Source: Alphaproteobacteria bacterium HGW-Alphaproteobacteria-13 | Lineage (GTDB): Bacteria > Pseudomonadota > Alphaproteobacteria > Sphingomonadales > Sphingomonadaceae | DNA length: 7,950 nucleotides | Assembly (NCBI GenBank): GCA_002842935.1 | Contig: PHEM01000139.1 | Location: 1-7,950, forward strand | Direction: 5' to 3' | In this document: positions 6,076-7,950 of the stretch, in pieces | Layout: each line of letters opens with the position of its first letter | Numbering within the stretch: position 1 is the first letter of the stretch | The notes under the pieces: model-generated | Seen by the model: the letters and a program-made list of their open reading frames with translations, nothing else | Database searches by the model: none | Told to the model about the DNA's origin: nothing | Translations under genes and position numbers: made by a program

Positions 6076-6503
6076 CAGACGATACGCCCGCCCGCCGCGT
6101 CCACAACCTGCTCGCCATCCTCCTTGGTGAAGGCGCCCTGCTGGGGGCTCGGCAGAATGTCGAGCACTACCTCGGACGGGCGGCACAGGCGGACACCGAG
6201 CGGCGAGACGACGAGCGGCCGGTTGATGAGGATCGGGTGTTCCATCATCGCATCCACCAGCGCCGTATCGCTCAGACTCTCATCGCCGAGCCCCAATTCG
6301 GCATAAGGCGTGCCCTTTGCGCGCAGCAGCTCCCTGGGACTGAGCCCGGCACGCTCGATCAGGCTTTCGAGCATGGCGCGCGAAGGTGGCGTCTTCAGAT
6401 ACTCGATAACATGCGGCTCGATCCCGGCGTTGCGGATCATCGCCAGCGTGTTGCGCGAGGTCCCGCATTCGGGATTGTGGTAGATGACGATGTCGGTGGT
6501 CAT
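6075..6503 (-). CDS. arsC: Arsenate reductase ArsC, glutaredoxin-coupled type
   Basis: This 142-residue protein is the ArsC/Spx thioredoxin-fold arsenate reductase. The nucleophile Cys13 lies in YHNPECGTSRN. Arg61, Arg95 and Arg108 (in LLRAKGTPY, NRPLVVSPLG and RLCRP) match, one residue shifted, Arg60, Arg94 and Arg107 of the E. coli R773 enzyme with Cys12. These arginines bind arsenate and stabilise the arseno-thiol intermediate; reduction to As(III) then uses glutathione and glutaredoxin. The length is typical (about 141). Its ATG directly follows the stop of the phosphatase-type ArsC (TGAATG), and its own stop overlaps the arsB start by one base. It is the second, mechanistically distinct arsenate reductase in the same operon. 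The full residue set suggests an active enzyme. Confidence 0.95.
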   Translation of the reverse strand: MTTDIVIYHNPECGTSRNTLAMIRNAGIEPHVIEYLKTPPSRAMLESLIERAGLSPRELLRAKGTPYAELGLGDESLSDTALVDAMMEHPILINRPLVVSPLGVRLCRPSEVVLDILPSPQQGAFTKEDGEQVVDAAGGRIV

Positions 6504-7034
6504 TCAGGCTTCCCTCGCCTTGGCGGTCGCGCCCTCTTCGCGGCCGATGGCGGCCAGCTTGCTGCGCACAGACATATCGTCGATGCTCTTAAGCGGAAGC
6601 ATCAAGAACAGCTCGATCCGGCGTTTGAGATAGCTGAGCGCATCGACGAAAGCCTGCCGCTGGCCATCGCCCTCGACTGCGGCGGGATCCTCGACGCCCC
6701 AATGCGCGGTGAGCGGCTTGCCTGGCCATACCGGACAGCTCTCGCCCGCGGCGTTGTCGCAGACGGTGAAGATGAAATCGAACTCGGGTGCGCCGGGCTT
6801 GGTGAACTCGCTCCAGTTCTTCGAGTGCAGGCCCTCGGTCGGATAACCGAAGCTATCCAGCACCTCGAGCGACATCGGATGCACGTCGCCCTTGGGCTGG
6901 CTGCCCGCGCTGTAAGCACGGAAGCAGTCTCCGCCCATCTTGTTCATCAGCGCTTCGCCCAGAATCGAGCGGGCCGAGTTGCCCGTGCACAGGAACAGGA
7001 CATTGTAAGGTTGGTCAGGCACTGTCGGCTCCAT
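6504..7034 (-). CDS. arsC: Arsenate reductase ArsC, low-molecular-weight phosphatase type
   Basis: This 176-residue protein has the low-molecular-weight tyrosine phosphatase fold. The P-loop CTGNSARS starts at Cys16 with Arg22, and an Asp-Pro acid loop is at 116-117 (WGVEDPAAV). Cys92 and Cys99 in VCDNAAGESCPVWPG follow with seven-residue spacing, the same as Cys82 and Cys89 of plasmid pI258 ArsC. This implies the thioredoxin-linked three-cysteine relay rather than glutathione use; the coupling is inferred from spacing. Compared with pI258 (131 residues) it is longer, with an extra C-terminal part (about 130-176) that is partly helical and charged. The start at ATG 7034-7032 overlaps the arsR stop by one base (TGATG). 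A frame open to 7073 would extend into arsR and is not used. Confidence 0.93.
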   Translation of the reverse strand: MEPTVPDQPYNVLFLCTGNSARSILGEALMNKMGGDCFRAYSAGSQPKGDVHPMSLEVLDSFGYPTEGLHSKNWSEFTKPGAPEFDFIFTVCDNAAGESCPVWPGKPLTAHWGVEDPAAVEGDGQRQAFVDALSYLKRRIELFLMLPLKSIDDMSVRSKLAAIGREEGATAKAREA

Positions 7035-7366
7035 CAGCAGCAATGGGAAAGTTCGGCGATGAGCGGTTCGCAAAGCTCCGCGCGACCCCCACAGCAGTCC
7101 TTAGCGAGAAACAGCATCAGCTCGCGCAATGCGCCGATGCTCGCGCGCTGGATCATCTGCCGTCCCCGCTTCTCGGTTACGACGAGACCAGCTCCGACGA
7201 GTATGGCGAGGTGACTGGAAAAGGTGCTCTGGCTGAGGCCCGACGCGTCGACCAGTTGCCCGGTGGAAAGCCCACCGGGCTCGCTGCGGACGAGACGGCG
7301 AAACGCGTCGAGGCGTGTGGGATGTGCGAGGGCGGAGAGAGAAGCGAGTGCTGCAGCGGATTTCAC
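7034..7366 (-). CDS. arsR: ArsR-family arsenite-responsive repressor
   Basis: This 110-residue winged-helix repressor starts at GTG 7366-7364, giving MKSAAALASLSALAHPTRLD; HPTRL is a family hallmark. The recognition region is LSTGQLVDASGLSQSTFSSHLAIL (about 33-56). The metal-binding helix of R773-type ArsR (three Cys near residue 35) has no cysteine here. Instead Cys91-Cys92 and Cys99 (DCCGGRAELC) lie near the C-terminus, with Cys109-Cys110 at the very end. This resembles Acidithiobacillus ferrooxidans ArsR, whose ligands are Cys95, Cys96 and Cys102. An ATG four bases upstream (7370) is in another frame. It is the first gene of the ars operon and presumably represses it through the two near-palindromes just upstream. 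Confidence 0.93.
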   Translation of the reverse strand: MKSAAALASLSALAHPTRLDAFRRLVRSEPGGLSTGQLVDASGLSQSTFSSHLAILVGAGLVVTEKRGRQMIQRASIGALRELMLFLAKDCCGGRAELCEPLIAELSHCC

Positions 7367-7368
7367 TC

Positions 7369-7384
7369 ATCGGCAATTACCGAT
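7369..7384. promoter_or_regulatory. Probable ArsR operator, proximal copy
   Basis: ATCGGCAATTACCGAT is a 16-base near-palindrome with ATCGG/CCGAT arms, just 2 bases before the arsR GTG. It overlaps the place where the -10 element of a minus-strand promoter would lie, so a bound ArsR dimer would block polymerase. Confidence 0.65.
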
Positions 7385-7402
7385 GCGTTCTGGAGCGGTC
7401 AA
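7374..7402 (-). promoter_or_regulatory. Candidate ars operon promoter
   Basis: TTGACC (7402-7397, minus strand) is a good -35 element. Seventeen bases downstream is TAATTG (7379-7374), a weak -10 match inside the proximal operator. If correct, transcription would begin near 7367, within a base or two of the arsR GTG, so the message would be nearly leaderless. An alternative -10, GATATT (7406-7401), would need a poor -35. No good Shine-Dalgarno precedes arsR, which fits the leaderless reading. Confidence 0.4.
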
Positions 7403-7407
7403 TATCG

Positions 7408-7423
7408 ATCGGGAATTTTCGAT
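7408..7423. promoter_or_regulatory. Probable ArsR operator, distal copy
   Basis: ATCGGGAATTTTCGAT matches the proximal copy at 13 of 16 positions and keeps the ATCGG/AATT/CGAT core. The two centres are 39 bases apart, about four helical turns, and the -35-like TTGACC lies between them. Two sites suggest cooperative repression. Confidence 0.6.
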
Positions 7424-7620
7424 GTGTTGCTGAAAGGTAGAAGGTATCGGCGAGCTACTTTTGTAAGCCCAGATGCCGAGTTATGCATGCGCAGATGCTG
7501 AAATCGAACAATCAGTAACCAGCCGGCCGGCAGTCATTGAGAGGGAAGGGGGCTTGCTTCTGATTGAGCCGAACGAGCGTCGAAGGTCGATGCTTGAGCT
7601 CGCAATCAGGAGTAAGTCCC

Positions 7621-7887
7621 ATGATCAAGTCGATTCTGCTGACCAAGTTAGTCCAGTCCCCACGTAACGTGCGCCGCCACGGTGACCCAGCTGCAGATGC
7701 CGAACTGAAAGCGAGCATTGCAGCCCATGGCTTGTTGCAGAACCTCATCGTTCGGCCTGCCTCTCGCGGAAAATTCGAGGTCGAGGCCGGAGAGCGCCGC
7801 CGGTGCGCCTTGCTGGCGCTTACCGAAGAGAAAGTCCTGCCGAAGGGCTACGAGTGTCCGCCGTCAGCACCAATGGCACAGATTTGA
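7621..7887 (+). pseudogene. parB: ParB/KorB-like partition protein, N-terminal part, apparently disrupted
   Basis: The frame starts at ATG 7621 with AGGAG 8 bases upstream and stops at TGA 7885-7887 after 88 residues. Residues 1-78 match the ParB N-terminal (ParB/Srx) domain: SPRNVRRHGDPAADAELKAS (13-32), GLLQNLIVRP (37-46) and the nucleotide-binding GERRRCALLAL (57-67). ParB proteins are normally about 300 residues or more, so the helix-turn-helix and dimer domains are missing. Family similarity ends near Glu78 (7852-7854), and the last ten residues (CPPSAPMAQI) do not continue the fold. The KorB-like sequence suggests a plasmid partition or plasmid-associated gene. An insertion at about 7855 is the likeliest cause of the break. 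Whether the fragment is expressed cannot be told. Confidence 0.75.
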
Positions 7888-7950
7888 GGTTGTGATTTAA
7901 GGAGGATTTGGGCTTCGTCGTAGTGACGAAGGAACGAAGATGAAGCCCAA
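7855..7950 (+). mobile_element. Possible left end of an insertion element with start of its ORF (ATG 7940)
   Basis: From TGTCCGCC at 7855 the sequence stops resembling parB. It then looks like a promoter/leader region: AAGGAGG at 7899-7905, a hairpin at 7913-7931, AAGGA at 7929-7933 and an ATG at 7940-7942 six bases later, which runs off the window after MKP. The arrangement, a gene end followed within 90 bases by a new start, fits an insertion sequence, but the family was not recognised. Only one end is visible, so terminal repeats and target duplication cannot be tested. Confidence 0.4.
7908..7950 (+). repeat. Nested inverted repeats around the ATG at 7940
   Basis: TTGGGCTTC (7908-7916) is exactly complementary to GAAGCCCAA (7942-7950), which covers the last base of the start codon and the next codons. 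Inside it, CTTCGTC (7913-7919) and GACGAAG (7925-7931) form a 7-bp hairpin with a GTAGT loop. The two stems share CTTC, so they are mutually exclusive, and both touch the ribosome-binding area. Confidence 0.7.

Noticed and set aside
5471..6130. Plus-strand frame of 219 codons
   Set aside because: Antisense to arsB; Ala/Ser/Thr-rich translation typical of a complement of a membrane protein gene.
6237..7214. Long plus-strand open frame of 325 codons
   Set aside because: It is antisense to both arsC genes and part of arsR, whose motifs and coupled junctions are unambiguous; the translation matches no family and reflects high-GC codon bias.
7473..7667. Small plus-strand ORF of 64 codons before parB
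   Set aside because: Overlaps the parB start in another frame, lacks a clear ribosome-binding site, and resembles nothing known; the GCCGGCCGGC palindrome at 7522-7531 within it is too short to interpret.

Overview
The window looks like the accessory DNA of a high-GC alphaproteobacterium, most likely a sphingomonad, and probably sits on a plasmid or another mobile segment. This rests on the family types seen, the gene order of the arsenic operon, and a KorB/ParB-like partition gene at the right edge. No taxonomic marker gene is present.

Layout from left to right. (1) 2-927, plus strand: the C-terminal end of an Xre/MbcA/ParS-type antitoxin, overlapping by four bases a RES-domain toxin. (2) 928-1207: an intergenic stretch with no recognisable gene. 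(3) 1208-3550: a small mercury module. Divergent merR (plus) faces merT, a GDCCVxC cysteine-rich protein and an FAD/NAD(P) disulfide oxidoreductase (all minus). A 21-bp perfect dyad with a 3-bp centre lies in a 19-bp promoter spacer, the classic MerR architecture. There is no merP, and the reductase lacks the hallmarks of true MerA. (4) 3551-3684: a junction strip between the mer and ars modules holding what may be the cut-off start of another gene. (5) 3681-7366, all minus: an arsenic operon in transcription order arsR, LMW-phosphatase-type arsC, glutaredoxin-type arsC, arsB, ynfA-family gene, arsH. Most junctions overlap or abut (TGATG, TGAATG, TGATG, ATGA). Two copies of a 16-bp near-palindrome lie upstream of arsR and are likely ArsR operators. 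(6) 7424-7620: no gene seen. (7) 7621-7887, plus: the N-terminal part of a ParB/KorB-like partition protein whose homology stops abruptly near 7854, probably at an inserted element whose own ORF begins at 7940 and runs off the window.

Functionally, the mer module would sense Hg(II) through MerR and import it through MerT. The thiol-rich protein and the oxidoreductase then presumably handle it by an unproven route. The ars operon would sense As(III) through ArsR, reduce As(V) by two different ArsC classes with different thiol partners, and extrude As(III) through ArsB. ArsH would oxidise organoarsenicals or detoxify by its flavin activity. The best candidates for something not well described are the mer-like operon with its non-MerA reductase and GDCCVxC partner, and the structured leader at the right edge.
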